DNA of 64,000 nucleotides. Source: Pseudonocardia hydrocarbonoxydans. GTDB lineage: Bacteria > Actinomycetota > Actinomycetes > Mycobacteriales > Pseudonocardiaceae. Position numbers and translations under genes: made by a program. Under the pieces are notes generated by a model, which did not search any database, was not told where the DNA came from, and worked only from the letters and a program-made list of their open reading frames with translations. Each line of letters begins with the position of its first letter. Position 1 is the first letter of the stretch. This document shows positions 36,568-44,864 of this stretch, in pieces. Where the stretch lies: contig NZ_BJNG01000036.1 in NCBI RefSeq assembly GCF_006539565.1, positions 82,155 through 146,154 of the forward strand. Direction: 5' to 3'.

Positions 36568-36933
36568 GTGGCCGACGACGACCAGCTCTCCCGGGTGTTC
36601 GCCGCCCTCGCCGATCCCACGCGGCGCGACATCGTCGCCCGGCTCGCCGCGGGCGACGCCACCGTCGGGGACCTGGCCGCGCCCTACGACGTGTCCGTCC
36701 AGGCGGTGTCCAAGCACATCCGGGTGCTCACCGACGTCGGCCTGGTCAGCCAGACCCGCGACGCCCAGCGGCGCCCGTGCCACCTGGAGGCGGACGTCCT
36801 GGACCTGATGACGGCCTGGATCGAGCGGTACCGCCGCCAGGCGCAGGCGCGCTACGAGCGCCTCGACGACGTCCTCGCCGAGATGGGCGAGGACGGGCAC
36901 GACCCACGACGATCACGAGGAGCAGCATCATGA
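36568..36933 (+). CDS. ArsR-family repressor
   Basis: A 121-residue winged-helix protein: VFAALADPTRRDIVARLAAG, then the recognition helix DVSVQAVSKHIRVLTDVGLV and the wing. No Cys metal motif (such as CVC) is present, so it is of the non-metal group commonly paired with SRPBCC proteins. GTG at 36568 with AAAGGAGG five nt upstream is clear. Its stop codon overlaps the SRPBCC ATG by 4 nt. Confidence 0.9.
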   Translation: MADDDQLSRVFAALADPTRRDIVARLAAGDATVGDLAAPYDVSVQAVSKHIRVLTDVGLVSQTRDAQRRPCHLEADVLDLMTAWIERYRRQAQARYERLDDVLAEMGEDGHDPRRSRGAAS

Positions 36934-37409
36934 GCACCACCCGGTACGCGGTCACCATCGAGGCCGACCCGACCCTGCCGATCATCCGGATCACCCGCGA
37001 GTTCGACGCCACCCCGGCGCAGCTGATGCGGGCCCACACCGATCCCGAGCTGTTCGCCCGCTGGATCGGCCCCGACGGCATGGCGACCACGATCCTGGAC
37101 TGGGACGCCACCACCGGCGGGCGCTGGCGCTACGTCGCCGCGCGCGACGGGCAGGAGTACGGCTTCCACGGCAGCTTCCACGAGGTCGGCCCCGACCGCA
37201 TCGTGCAGACCTTCACCTTCGACGGCCAGCCCGACGGCGTCGCGCTGGAGACGCTGCGGTTCACCGACCTGGGCGACGGCCGGACCCGGCTGGAGGCCCA
37301 GTCGCTCGTCGACAGCATCGAGGGCCGCGACCAGTGGCTGGCCAGCGGCATGGAGACCGGCGTCGAGCAGGGCTACGCCAAGCTCGACGCCCTCGTCGCG
37401 GAGCTGTGA
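36930..37409 (+). CDS. SRPBCC (AHSA1-like) protein
   Basis: A 159-residue START-fold protein: ITREFDATPAQLMRAHTDPELFARWIGPDG at the start, GGRWRYVA and TFTFDGQPDGVALETLRF strands, and the AHSA1 ending GMETGVEQGYAKLDALV. It forms a translationally coupled pair with the ArsR repressor, a combination repeated in many actinobacteria. Its ligand is not known. Confidence 0.87.
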   Translation: MSTTRYAVTIEADPTLPIIRITREFDATPAQLMRAHTDPELFARWIGPDGMATTILDWDATTGGRWRYVAARDGQEYGFHGSFHEVGPDRIVQTFTFDGQPDGVALETLRFTDLGDGRTRLEAQSLVDSIEGRDQWLASGMETGVEQGYAKLDALVAEL

Positions 37410-37413
37410 GGGA

Positions 37414-38232
37414 TCAGGGCGCCGCGGAGGGGAAGCGCGGCGCCCGCTTCTCGCGCAGCGCGGTGTGGCCCTCGACGACGTCGGGGCCCATGAACGTCAG
37501 CGCCTCGTAGGCCAGCGACTGGTCGAAGGTCGGCCCGGCCGCGCGCAGCCAGTTGTTGAGCGCCTTCTTGGTCAGCCGGATCGCCGAGCGCGACCCCGTG
37601 GCGAGCACCTCGGCCACGCGCAGCGCCTCGTCGAGGACCTCGTCGCGGGGGAGCGCCTTGGCCACCATGCCGAGGCGCTCGGCCTCCGCGCCGGTGACCA
37701 TCTCGCCGGTGAGCAGGTAGTAGCGGGCCTTGGCCATGCCCGCGAGCAGCGGCCAGATGATGGCGGCGTGGTCGCCCGCGGCGACGCCGAGCCGCACGTG
37801 CCCGTCGCCGATCCTCGCGTCCTCCGCGGCGATCGCGACGTCGGCGAGCAGGGCGACCACGGTGCCGGCCCCGACGGCGACGCCGTTGATCGCGGAGACG
37901 ATCGGCTTCTCGCAGTCGATGATGTTGTAGACGAGCTCGCCCGCCTCCTTGAGCATGGCCTGGACCCGGTCGTAGTCGCCGGCCATCCGCTCGACCCACG
38001 CCAGGTCACCGCCCGCGGAGAAGGCCTTGCCCGCCCCGGTGATGACGGCGACGGAGGTCTCGGGGTCGGCGTCGACGTCGCGCCAGACGCGGGCCAGCTC
38101 GGCGTGCATCCCCTCGTCGGCGGCGTTGTACTTCTCCGGCCGGTCGATCGTGATCAGCAGGACGCCGTGCTCGCGGCGGGTGAACGTCAGCTGCTCGTAG
38201 TCCTCGAAGCGCACCGGCGGAGTCAACCACAC
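37414..38232 (-). CDS. enoyl-CoA hydratase/isomerase family protein
   Basis: A crotonase-fold enzyme of about 272 residues. The first oxyanion strand [13 protein letters not shown] and the second [17 protein letters not shown] are present. Residues at the hydratase Glu positions are Ala/Gly-like ([12 protein letters not shown]), so isomerase or other crotonase chemistry is possible. GTG 38232 is the longest start; GTG 38214 (VRFEDYEQL) fits the family equally well. It is divergent from an SDR gene with a TetR-type operator between them. Confidence 0.82.
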   Translation of the reverse strand: MWLTPPVRFEDYEQLTFTRREHGVLLITIDRPEKYNAADEGMHAELARVWRDVDADPETSVAVITGAGKAFSAGGDLAWVERMAGDYDRVQAMLKEAGELVYNIIDCEKPIVSAINGVAVGAGTVVALLADVAIAAEDARIGDGHVRLGVAAGDHAAIIWPLLAGMAKARYYLLTGEMVTGAEAERLGMVAKALPRDEVLDEALRVAEVLATGSRSAIRLTKKALNNWLRAAGPTFDQSLAYEALTFMGPDVVEGHTALREKRAPRFPSAAP

Positions 38233-38263
38233 CTACGGTGGGCCGACCAGGGCGACCGAATAC

Positions 38264-38277
38264 CGACCGTCTGGTTG
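38264..38277. promoter_or_regulatory. TetR-type operator between hydratase and SDR genes
   Basis: CGACCG-TC-TGGTTG. The same half-sites, CGACCG-N2-CGGTTG, occur upstream of the TetR gene at 39744-39757. The position midway between two divergent starts suits control of both. Confidence 0.5.
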
Positions 38278-38338
38278 AACAAATCGGGGCCGGGTCGGTA
38301 GCGTCGGCGGCTCGACGACGGAGAGGTGGGGGCGTCCG

Positions 38339-39079
38339 GTGGATCTCGGGAACAAGGTCGCGCTGGTGACCGGCGCGGCGTCCGGCATCGGCCGCGCGAT
38401 CGCGGCCGGGCTGGCGACGGCCGGGGCGACGGTGGCCGCGGTGGACCGGGACGCCGAGGGGCTGGCCGAGACCGTGCGCGCCATCGGCGGAGCGTCCACG
38501 GCGCACCGGGTCGACCTGGCGGAACCCGCGGCGATCCTCGCGCTGCGCGACGAGGTCGTCGCGGCGCACGGCCTGCCCGACGTCGTCGTGAACGCGGCGG
38601 GGTTCGACCGGGTCGAGCCGTTCATGCAGAACGACGACGCGCTGTGGGAGGCCTTGACGACGGTCAACTTCCTCGGCCCGGTCCGGCTCACGCACGCGTT
38701 CCTGGAGCCGATCCTGGCCGCGGGGCGCACCGCCAAGATCGTCAACATCGCCAGCGACGCGGGCCGGGTCGGCAGCCTGGGGGAGACGGTCTACTCCGGC
38801 ACCAAGGGCGGCCTGATCGCGTTCACGAAGTCGCTGGCCCGGGAGATGGCGCGGCACCGGATCAACGTCAACTGCGTGTGTCCCGGGCCGACCGACACCC
38901 CGCTGTTCGCGACGCTGCCGGAGAAGGTGCGCGACGGGCTGGTGCGGGCGATCCCGTTCCGCCGCCTGGCCACCCCCGAGGAGATCGCCGACGCGGTGCT
39001 GTTCTTCGCCTCGCACCGCTCGGACTTCGTCACCGGGCAGGTGCTCAGCGTCAGCGGCGGCCTGACGATGGCGGGCTGA
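38339..39079 (+). CDS. short-chain dehydrogenase/reductase
   Basis: A 246-residue SDR. The cofactor motif is TGAASGIG (11-18), the catalytic pair is Tyr152/Lys156 (YSGTK) and the ending is VTGQVLSVSGGLTMAG. It resembles 3-hydroxyacyl-CoA or hydroxycyclohexanecarboxyl-CoA dehydrogenases; together with the divergent enoyl-CoA hydratase this suggests a CoA-thioester degradation step. The GTG start has GGAGAGG upstream. The 3' end overlaps the TetR gene by 29 nt. Confidence 0.88.
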   Translation: MDLGNKVALVTGAASGIGRAIAAGLATAGATVAAVDRDAEGLAETVRAIGGASTAHRVDLAEPAAILALRDEVVAAHGLPDVVVNAAGFDRVEPFMQNDDALWEALTTVNFLGPVRLTHAFLEPILAAGRTAKIVNIASDAGRVGSLGETVYSGTKGGLIAFTKSLAREMARHRINVNCVCPGPTDTPLFATLPEKVRDGLVRAIPFRRLATPEEIADAVLFFASHRSDFVTGQVLSVSGGLTMAG

Positions 39080-39719
39080 CCCCCGCGCCACGGGAGCTCA
39101 GCATCCGCGCCGCGGTCTCGACGACCAGCTCGCGCAGCTCGGCCCGGCGCTCCGGGGGCAGCGACGGGCGGATCCACAGCGACGACTGGTTGAGCACCCC
39201 GTGCAGGCACTGCAGCGCCACGTCGGCGTCGGGGCAGTCGAACTCGCCCGCGGCGATGCCGGCCTCGACGACCCGGCGGAAGATCGCGTCGTGCCGGCGA
39301 CGGCTGTCCTTGATGACCGGCTCGAAGGACCCGGGCCAGGTGTTCGGCCAGGAGAACACCGTCGCGACCTCGGGCGCGGTGTCGGTGAGGATCCGGACCT
39401 GCTCGCGGATCAGCACCCGGATCCGGTCGTCCGCGCTCTCGCCCGCCACGCGGTCGAGCTCGCGTTCGAGGTGGTCGTTGACCAGCACGGTCAGCGCCTC
39501 CAGCGCCGCCGCCACCAGCTCGTCCTTGCCGGAGAAGTAGTGGTAGAGCGTGGCCTTGGCGATGTCGGTCCGCTCGGCCACCTCCTCCAGGCTCGTGCCC
39601 TGGTAGCCGCGCTCGGACAGCAGCAGCGCCGCCGTGCGGACGATCTCGGCCTTGCGGCGGTCCCGCCGGCGCGCGACCCGGCCCGACGCCCGCGGGGCGG
39701 TCCTCGGTTCGCTCGGCAC
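39051..39719 (-). CDS. TetR-family regulator
   Basis: A 222-residue repressor. The N-terminal helix-turn-helix is RKAEIVRTAALLLSERGYQ followed by EEVAERTDIAKATLYHYFSGKDEL. The C-terminal ligand domain resembles KstR2/FadR-type regulators of fatty acid or ring degradation. The start GTG at 39719 follows a basic tail. Its operator candidate lies 25 bp upstream and is repeated between the hydratase and SDR genes, so it likely controls both units. Confidence 0.88.
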   Translation of the reverse strand: MPSEPRTAPRASGRVARRRDRRKAEIVRTAALLLSERGYQGTSLEEVAERTDIAKATLYHYFSGKDELVAAALEALTVLVNDHLERELDRVAGESADDRIRVLIREQVRILTDTAPEVATVFSWPNTWPGSFEPVIKDSRRRHDAIFRRVVEAGIAAGEFDCPDADVALQCLHGVLNQSSLWIRPSLPPERRAELRELVVETAARMLSSRGAGVSPPSSGRR

Positions 39720-39743
39720 CGATCGACCCTACATCCATGAAGT

Positions 39744-39757
39744 CGACCGCACGGTTG
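39744..39757. promoter_or_regulatory. TetR-type operator, autoregulatory
   Basis: CGACCG-CA-CGGTTG, a near-perfect dyad located 25 bp before the TetR start. It matches the site at 38264-38277 in both half-sites apart from one base. Confidence 0.5.
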
Positions 39758-39839
39758 GGAGTTCGGCGGGTGTAACCCGGACGGCCCTCGGCGCGTCCTC
39801 CTGGGCAGAGACGCCACCCACCCACCCGAGGAGCCCCCG

Positions 39840-40214
39840 ATGACCGACGTCTACCACCCCGAGGACGGCACCGTCGTCGCGCTGAGCGACGACGACGGCG
39901 ACGGCTACCAGGAGACCACCCGCGTCGACCACGACGACGACGGCGAGGCCGACGTGGTCCTCATCGACAGCGACGGCGACACCCACGACGACGTCGCCCT
40001 GTTCGACAACGACAGCGGCGACCGCACCTTCGCCCCCGACGTCTACGCCTTCGACACCGACGGCGACGGGCGCGCGGACATCGTCTACGACGACCTCGAC
40101 TACGACGGGGACATCGACCGGGTGACCGGCGGCGGCAACGCGCGGCTGGCCGACGCCAACCCCTACGGCCCGGACCTGCAGGACACCGTCGACCGGGTGT
40201 ACGACGCGCTCTGA
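39840..40214 (+). CDS. acidic Asp-rich repeat protein, probable calcium binder
   Basis: A 124-residue, very acidic protein (over a quarter Asp). It has at least six DxDxDG-like loops: DDDGDGYQE, DHDDDGEAD, DSDGDTHDD, DNDSGDR, DTDGDGRAD and DYDGDID, spaced about 15-22 residues, alternating with short strands. This is the pattern of FG-GAP/thrombospondin type 3 or dockerin-like calcium loops. No signal peptide is present, so it appears cytosolic or non-classically exported. GAGG precedes the ATG. The function is unknown. Confidence 0.7.
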   Translation: MTDVYHPEDGTVVALSDDDGDGYQETTRVDHDDDGEADVVLIDSDGDTHDDVALFDNDSGDRTFAPDVYAFDTDGDGRADIVYDDLDYDGDIDRVTGGGNARLADANPYGPDLQDTVDRVYDAL

Positions 40215-40285
40215 GCCGCGTTCCACGGAACGCACCCGACCGTGCGCCGCCGCGGGCCCGGTCGTCCGAACCCGGGTCGGCGCCG

Positions 40286-41210
40286 TCAGGCTCCCGGGTC
40301 GGGCAGCACGTCGCGCCAGGAGTGCTGCGGCTCGTAGCCGAGCAGTCGGCGGGCCTTGTCGATGCTGTAGAAGGTCTCGTCGCGGCCCATCGGGCGGCGC
40401 ACCTCGACGCCGTCGTAGAACCGGTCGATGATCTCGTCCGTGGTGGCGGCCACCGACATGTCGGCGGCTCCGACGTTGAAGACCTCGTAGCCGAGCCCGT
40501 CGGTCTCCAGGCGAGGCGCTGCAGCAGCGCAGGGTGAGCGGTCCCAGGTCGCGGGTGTCGATGTAGGCGAACAGGTTGCGCCTGCGCAGGCCGGGGTCGG
40601 TGAGGAAGGCGGGGAAGAGCTCGGTGTACTCGTGGGGCTCGATGACGTTGTTGATGCGCAGTCCGTAGATGTCGGCGCCGGTGCGGGCGTGGAAGGACCG
40701 GGCGGTCACCTCGCCCGCGACTTTCGACATGGCGTAGGAGTCCTCGGGGACGACCGGGTGCTCCTCGTCGACCGGGACGTAGCGGGGCTTGCGGTCGCCG
40801 CGCCCGAAGCAGATGCCGTAGGTCGTCTCGGAGGAGGCGAACACGATCTTGCGGATGCCGAGGGCGGTGGCGGCCTCGAGGACGTTGTAGTGCGCGAGGA
40901 CGTTGGTCGCGTAGGTGGCCTGGTCGGAGGTGAGCAGCGGTCGGGGGACCGCGGCGAAGTGGACGACCGCGTCGTAGGCCGAGCCGCCGTACGGTTCGGG
41001 GCGGGGGTCGTCGTAGTCGGCCTGGGTCGGGACGCCGGCCAGCGCGGAGTACACCTCGCCGGCGTCGGTGAGGTCCACCCGCAGGTCGGTGACTCGCGGG
41101 TGGCCGAGCGGGGTGAGGTCGGCGTTGGTGACCTGGTGGCCCTGGGAGGCGAGGTAGGGCGCGACGTGGTGCCCGGCCTTGCCGCTGCCGCCGGTGAAGA
41201 AGATCCTCAT
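40286..41210 (-). pseudogene. NAD-dependent epimerase/dehydratase with one frameshift
   Basis: An extended SDR (about 307 residues if repaired). The 5' part is intact: NAD loop FTGGSGKAGHHVA at the N terminus and catalytic DSYAMSKVAGE. It then loses frame after IDTRDLGPLTLRC at about 40515-40535. The downstream frame continues with ETDGLGYEVFNVGAA and SIDKARRLLGYEP to a normal stop at 40286. A one-base gain (or two-base loss) explains it. It could be a true pseudogene, or an assembly error in a GC-rich run. The family includes UDP-sugar epimerases. Confidence 0.8.
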
Positions 41211-41425
41211 GGGGCCCGGGTCAAGCACTGCCGGCGGGCCGGAGCACGTCCGGCCGATCGCGGTCGTCCCCACCGGACAACGGCGTCACCGTCCGCCGCC
41301 CCGCGTCCATGACCTGCTCCACCTGCGGCGACGATCCGGCCGTGGGAGGCTTCCCCGCCCACGGGGACCGACGCACCGTGTGGGACGCCGGCACCCCGTC
41401 CCGACCACGCCGACCCGGAGAAGCG

Positions 41426-42369
41426 ATGACGACGACGAACTGGCCGACACTGCGGGTCGCGGACTGGGCGCCCACCCGCGAGACCCTGCACATGTGGACC
41501 CAGATCGTGGGCAAGATCCGCATGGCGCACGCCCCGCTGGTCAACCACTGGTGGCAGGTGGCCCTCTACGTCACCCCGCGCGGGTTGACGACCTCGGCCG
41601 TCCCGTACGGCACCGGCGCCTTCGAGATCGAGTTCGACTTCCTCTCCCACCGGCTGGAGATCCGCAGCAGCGACGGCGGCACCCGGGCCGTCCCGTTGCG
41701 GCCGATGCCGGTCGCGGAGTTCTACGCGCAGGTGATGGACGCACTCGACGGGCTCGGGATCGAGGCGGCGATCCGTCCGGTGCCCAACGAGGTCGAGCCG
41801 GCGATCCCGTTCGCCGAGGACCACGTGCACGCCTCCTACGACGGTGAGGCGGCGGCCCTGTTCTGGCGGCAGCTGCTGCAGGCGAACCGGGTGATGGGGG
41901 AGTTCCGGTCGCACTTCGTCGGCAAGGTCAGCCCGGTGCACTTCTTCTGGGGCGGCATGGACCTGGCCTGTACCCGCTTCTCCGGGCGGCCGGCCCCGCC
42001 GCACCCCGGTGGGTGCCGAACTGCGGGGACTGGGTGATGGTCGAGGGGTACTCCCGGGAGCTGTCGAGCTGTGGGTTCTGGCCCGGCGGCGGGGAGGAGG
42101 GCGCCTTCTACTCCTACGCCTATCCCGCACCCGAGGGGTTCGCCGACCAGCCGGCCGGTCCCGACGGGGCCTTCTACAGCGCCGGGTTCCAGCAGTTCCT
42201 GCTCCCGTACGAGGTGGCCCGCGCCGCCCCCGACCCCGACCGCACGGTCGCGCAGTTCCTCCACGCCACCTACGAGGCCGCCGCGGGTCGCGGACTCTGG
42301 GACCGCGCCGCGCTGGAGGACGACCCCCTGCGATGGGCCGTCCGGGGGAGCGGCGCGGGATCGTCGTGA
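41426..42369 (+). pseudogene. DUF5996 family protein with one frameshift
   Basis: The first frame (from ATG 41426) reads WPTLRVADWAPTRETLHMW ... VHFFWGGMDLACTRFSGRPAPPHPGG, and the next frame continues directly with VPNCGDWVMVEGYSREL ... GFQQFLLPYEVAR to 42369. The break is at about 42011, where GGTGGGTGCC would need one more G. The joined product is about 314 residues and looks complete for the family, whose role is unknown. One missing base in a G-run can be a sequencing error. Confidence 0.82.
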
Positions 42370-42402
42370 CGTTCGGGTGGTGGAGCGCGACGGGCCGCGG
42401 GA

Positions 42403-43044
42403 TCAGTCGGCCATCCACGTGCTCTTGACCCGCAGCGCGCGGTCGGTGGCGGCCAGCGCCACGGCGACGGTGAGCGTGAGGTTCGCCCAGGCGGGCAGGT
42501 GGACCGGTGAGGTGAACGTGCCGACGTACTGCGCGACGACCTCGACCCGGGTGACCTGCTCCGCGGCGAGCGACAGGCTCACCGCGAGCCCCGCGAGCAG
42601 GACGACGAGGCCGACCACGCCGACGGCCGCGCTGGCGCGGGGGAAGCGCCGGTCGAACCGTGCTCGTCGCCCCTCCAGGGACCGCGGGTGCGGACTCAGC
42701 ACGTGTTCGCGACCGTCGTGGCCGACGAGGTGCATGCGCTTCACCCCGAACTGGCCGGTGGCGACCTCGATGACGCCGCCGGGCACCGGGAACGCCACCG
42801 GCAGGTTGCCCGCGAGGACCTGGACGCCGTCGCGGTAGAGCGCGGCGGGCCGGCGGGTCGACGAGCTGTCCCGGCCGTGCCGGACGTCGACCTCGTACAG
42901 GTGCCGGTCACCGGAGTCCTCGGCGAGGTCGACGGCGAACAGCGAGCGGGTGAACAGCTGCCGGAGGCGGAACCGCTGCACCCGGCTGCCGTCGCCGGGC
43001 CTGGCCCGGGCCAGGTGGCGGCGGCGCCTGGTCCTCGTGAACAT
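42403..43044 (-). CDS. membrane-anchored protein, unknown function
   Basis: A 213-residue protein. About 110 N-terminal residues are soluble and beta-rich (VEVDVRHGRDSSSTRR..., GGVIEVATGQFGVKRMHLVG). They are followed by two membrane spans (AVGVVGLVVLLAGLAVSLSLA and LTLTVAVALAATD) separated by a ~30-residue loop. GGGAGGA precedes the ATG at 43044; upstream in-frame codons lack a ribosome site. The promoter contains a MerR-type operator matching that of the MerR gene at 43938. Confidence 0.65.
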   Translation of the reverse strand: MFTRTRRRRHLARARPGDGSRVQRFRLRQLFTRSLFAVDLAEDSGDRHLYEVDVRHGRDSSSTRRPAALYRDGVQVLAGNLPVAFPVPGGVIEVATGQFGVKRMHLVGHDGREHVLSPHPRSLEGRRARFDRRFPRASAAVGVVGLVVLLAGLAVSLSLAAEQVTRVEVVAQYVGTFTSPVHLPAWANLTLTVAVALAATDRALRVKSTWMAD

Positions 43045-43089
43045 CGTCCTCCCTCGACGTGGGCACGTCTTCTCCGTCGTCCGGGAGGG

Positions 43090-43116
43090 GACACCGTGCC
43101 GTCGCGGCACGGTCAA
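43090..43116 (-). promoter_or_regulatory. MerR-type promoter/operator of the 42403-43044 gene
   Basis: On the minus strand: TTGACC followed by GTGCCG-CGA-CGGCAC and GGTG. The dyad ACCGTGCCG/CGGCACGGT (43093-43113) is perfect and starts inside the -35 hexamer. It matches the MerR gene's own site at 43901. Confidence 0.65.
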
Positions 43117-43175
43117 CCCCGGCGGCCCGGAGGTGACCGGTGCCACCGGGGCGGGGTGACGCTCACCACGGCCGC

Positions 43176-43197
43176 TTGAGCATGCCGCTGCGGCAGG
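43176..43197 (+). promoter_or_regulatory. MerR-type promoter/operator of the DUF3159 gene
   Basis: TTGAGC followed by ATGCCG-CTG-CGGCAG. Same order, spacing and half-sites as the other two MerR-type sites, 45 bp before the DUF3159 ATG. Confidence 0.55.
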
Positions 43198-43241
43198 CCC
43201 TTTCCTGCACCCGGGACCACGACCCGCCTCAGGAGGACCCC

Positions 43242-43895
43242 ATGAACAGGACCGACCACGGTCACGCCCGCACCGGCCCGCCCGCGCCGGACGGACCGCA
43301 GCCGACGCTGCTCGACCACCTGGGCGGCCCGAGGGCGTTCGTCTACTCCACCGTCCCGGTCCTCGTCTTCGTCGCGGCCAACTCGTTCCTGGCCCTGTCG
43401 ACGACGATCGTCGTGTCCGTCGCGGTCGCGCTGGCCATCGCCGGCTTCCGGGGCCTGCGCGGGGAGCCGTTCAGCCGGGTGGCGGGCGGGCTGCTCGGAC
43501 TCGCACTCGCCATCGGCATCGTCGCCCTGACCGGGTCGGCGCGGGACTTCTTCGTCATCGGGATCTGGGGCTATCTGGTCGTTCTCGTCGTCACGCTCGG
43601 GTCGATCCTGGTTCGGCGGCCGCTGAGCGGCGTGGTGTGGAACCTCGTGCACGGCGGCACGCACGGGTGGCGCGCCGACCGGAGGGTGCTGCGGGCCCAC
43701 GACGTCGCCATGCTCGCCGCCGCGGCGGTCTCCGGTGCGCGCTTCGGGGTGCAGCAGTGGCTCTACGTGAGCGACGAGACGGGCTGGCTGGGTGTGGCCC
43801 GGATCGTCATGGGCTGGCCGCTGACGCTCGTGGCCGCGTTGGTGGTCGTGTGGGCGTGGCGGCGCAGCAGCAGGCTCCTGCTCCCGTCGACCTGA
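43242..43895 (+). CDS. DUF3159 family membrane protein
   Basis: A 217-residue membrane protein with six hydrophobic segments. The N-terminal motif LLDHLGGPRAFVYSTVPVLVFVAANSF and the central GLLGLALAIGIVALTG are those of DUF3159, an actinobacterial family of unknown function. AGGAGG lies just before the ATG. It is divergent from the 42403-43044 gene and 42 nt upstream of the MerR gene, all three with the same operator type. Confidence 0.83.
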   Translation: MNRTDHGHARTGPPAPDGPQPTLLDHLGGPRAFVYSTVPVLVFVAANSFLALSTTIVVSVAVALAIAGFRGLRGEPFSRVAGGLLGLALAIGIVALTGSARDFFVIGIWGYLVVLVVTLGSILVRRPLSGVVWNLVHGGTHGWRADRRVLRAHDVAMLAAAAVSGARFGVQQWLYVSDETGWLGVARIVMGWPLTLVAALVVVWAWRRSSRLLLPST

Positions 43896-43900
43896 CGGCC

Positions 43901-43929
43901 TTGACCATGCCGTCGGGGCACGGTGTGGG
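43901..43929 (+). promoter_or_regulatory. MerR-type promoter/operator of the MerR gene
   Basis: TTGACC followed by ATGCCG-TCG-GGGCAC and GGTG. The dyad lies between the -35 hexamer and a -10 region near TGGGAT, with a long spacer as MerR regulators require. The ATG follows 8 nt after. Confidence 0.65.
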
Positions 43930-43937
43930 ATCGGGTC

Positions 43938-44720
43938 ATGGCCTGGAGCACGCGGGAGATCGCCGAACTCGCCGGGACGAGCCTGCGGGCGGTCCGGCAC
44001 TACCACGAGGTCGGGCTGTTGCCGGAGCCGGCGAGGCGGTCAAACGGCTACAAGCAGTACGGCGTCGCCCACCTGGTCCGGTTGCTGCGGATCAAGCGCC
44101 TCGTCGATCTCGGGTTCTCGCTGACCCGGATCGCCGAGCTGGGGGAGGACGACCACCCTCCCACCGACGCGCTGCGTGCCCTGGACGCGGAGCTGGGCGT
44201 CACGATCGAGCGGTTGGCGCGGGCGCGTGTGGAGCTCGGTCTGATCCTGCGCCACCACGCGCCCGCCGACCTGCCCGCCGAGCTCGTGCCGGTGGCGGGG
44301 GCGGCGGGGCTGTCGGACGCCGACCGGTCGCTCGTGCTGGTCATGAGCCGGCTCCTGGGGCCGCGGACCCTGGACGCCTACGCCGAGATGCTGCGCAGCG
44401 TGCCCCCGGACCCGACCGACGGCGAGTTCGACGCCCTGCCCGCCGACGCGGGGGAGGGAACGCGCCAGGACCTGGCGAGGCGCATGGCCCCGCACATCCG
44501 CCGGGTCCGCGCCGAGCACCCACAGATGGTCGATCTGCACGCCGACTCACCGCGCGGCGCCCGGACCGCCACCCGGATCGCGGGGGCCGCGATGTGGGAG
44601 CTCTACAACCCCGCGCAGGTCGACGTCGTCCGCCGGGTCCAGGAGATCCTGCAGGCCGAGACGGAGACCGACGTACCCCCGCGGGAACGCCCGCCGACGA
44701 AGGGCCGAGATGCCCGCTGA
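43938..44720 (+). CDS. MerR-family regulator
   Basis: A 260-residue regulator. The winged helix is WSTREIAELAGTSLRAVRHYHEVGLLPEP ... YKQYGVAHLVRLLRIKRLVDLGFSL, followed by a coiled-coil helix (TDALRALDAELGVTIERLARARVEL) and a ~140-residue C-terminal effector domain. No Cys metal site is seen, so an organic ligand is more likely. ATG at 43938 is preferred to GTG at 43923, which lies within the operator. The three matching operators define a probable small regulon. Confidence 0.87.
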   Translation: MAWSTREIAELAGTSLRAVRHYHEVGLLPEPARRSNGYKQYGVAHLVRLLRIKRLVDLGFSLTRIAELGEDDHPPTDALRALDAELGVTIERLARARVELGLILRHHAPADLPAELVPVAGAAGLSDADRSLVLVMSRLLGPRTLDAYAEMLRSVPPDPTDGEFDALPADAGEGTRQDLARRMAPHIRRVRAEHPQMVDLHADSPRGARTATRIAGAAMWELYNPAQVDVVRRVQEILQAETETDVPPRERPPTKGRDAR

Positions 44721-44824
44721 GGTGCCGCTCGACGGGGATGACGCCGTCGGCGGCGGCGCGGTTCGAGGCGGGGGGCACGGTGCCGACGCTGCCGGTGGTG
44801 GGGCGGATGTCGCACGAGGCGTGA
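44715..44824 (+). pseudogene. XRE antitoxin fragment
   Basis: From ATG 44738 the frame reads MTPSAAARFEAGGTVPTLPVVGRMSHEA and stops. Residues 1-24 match the antitoxin at 54408-54722 (MTQSAVARFEAGGTVPTLPVLGRI). The 70-nt segment 44738-44807 has 64 identities to 54591-54660, and weaker similarity reaches back to about 44715. It is the recognition-helix part of an HTH gene, cut at both ends. Confidence 0.8.
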
Positions 44825-44864
44825 TGCGCCGTGATCGGGCCGTTCGACGACCGTTTCGGCGTCG

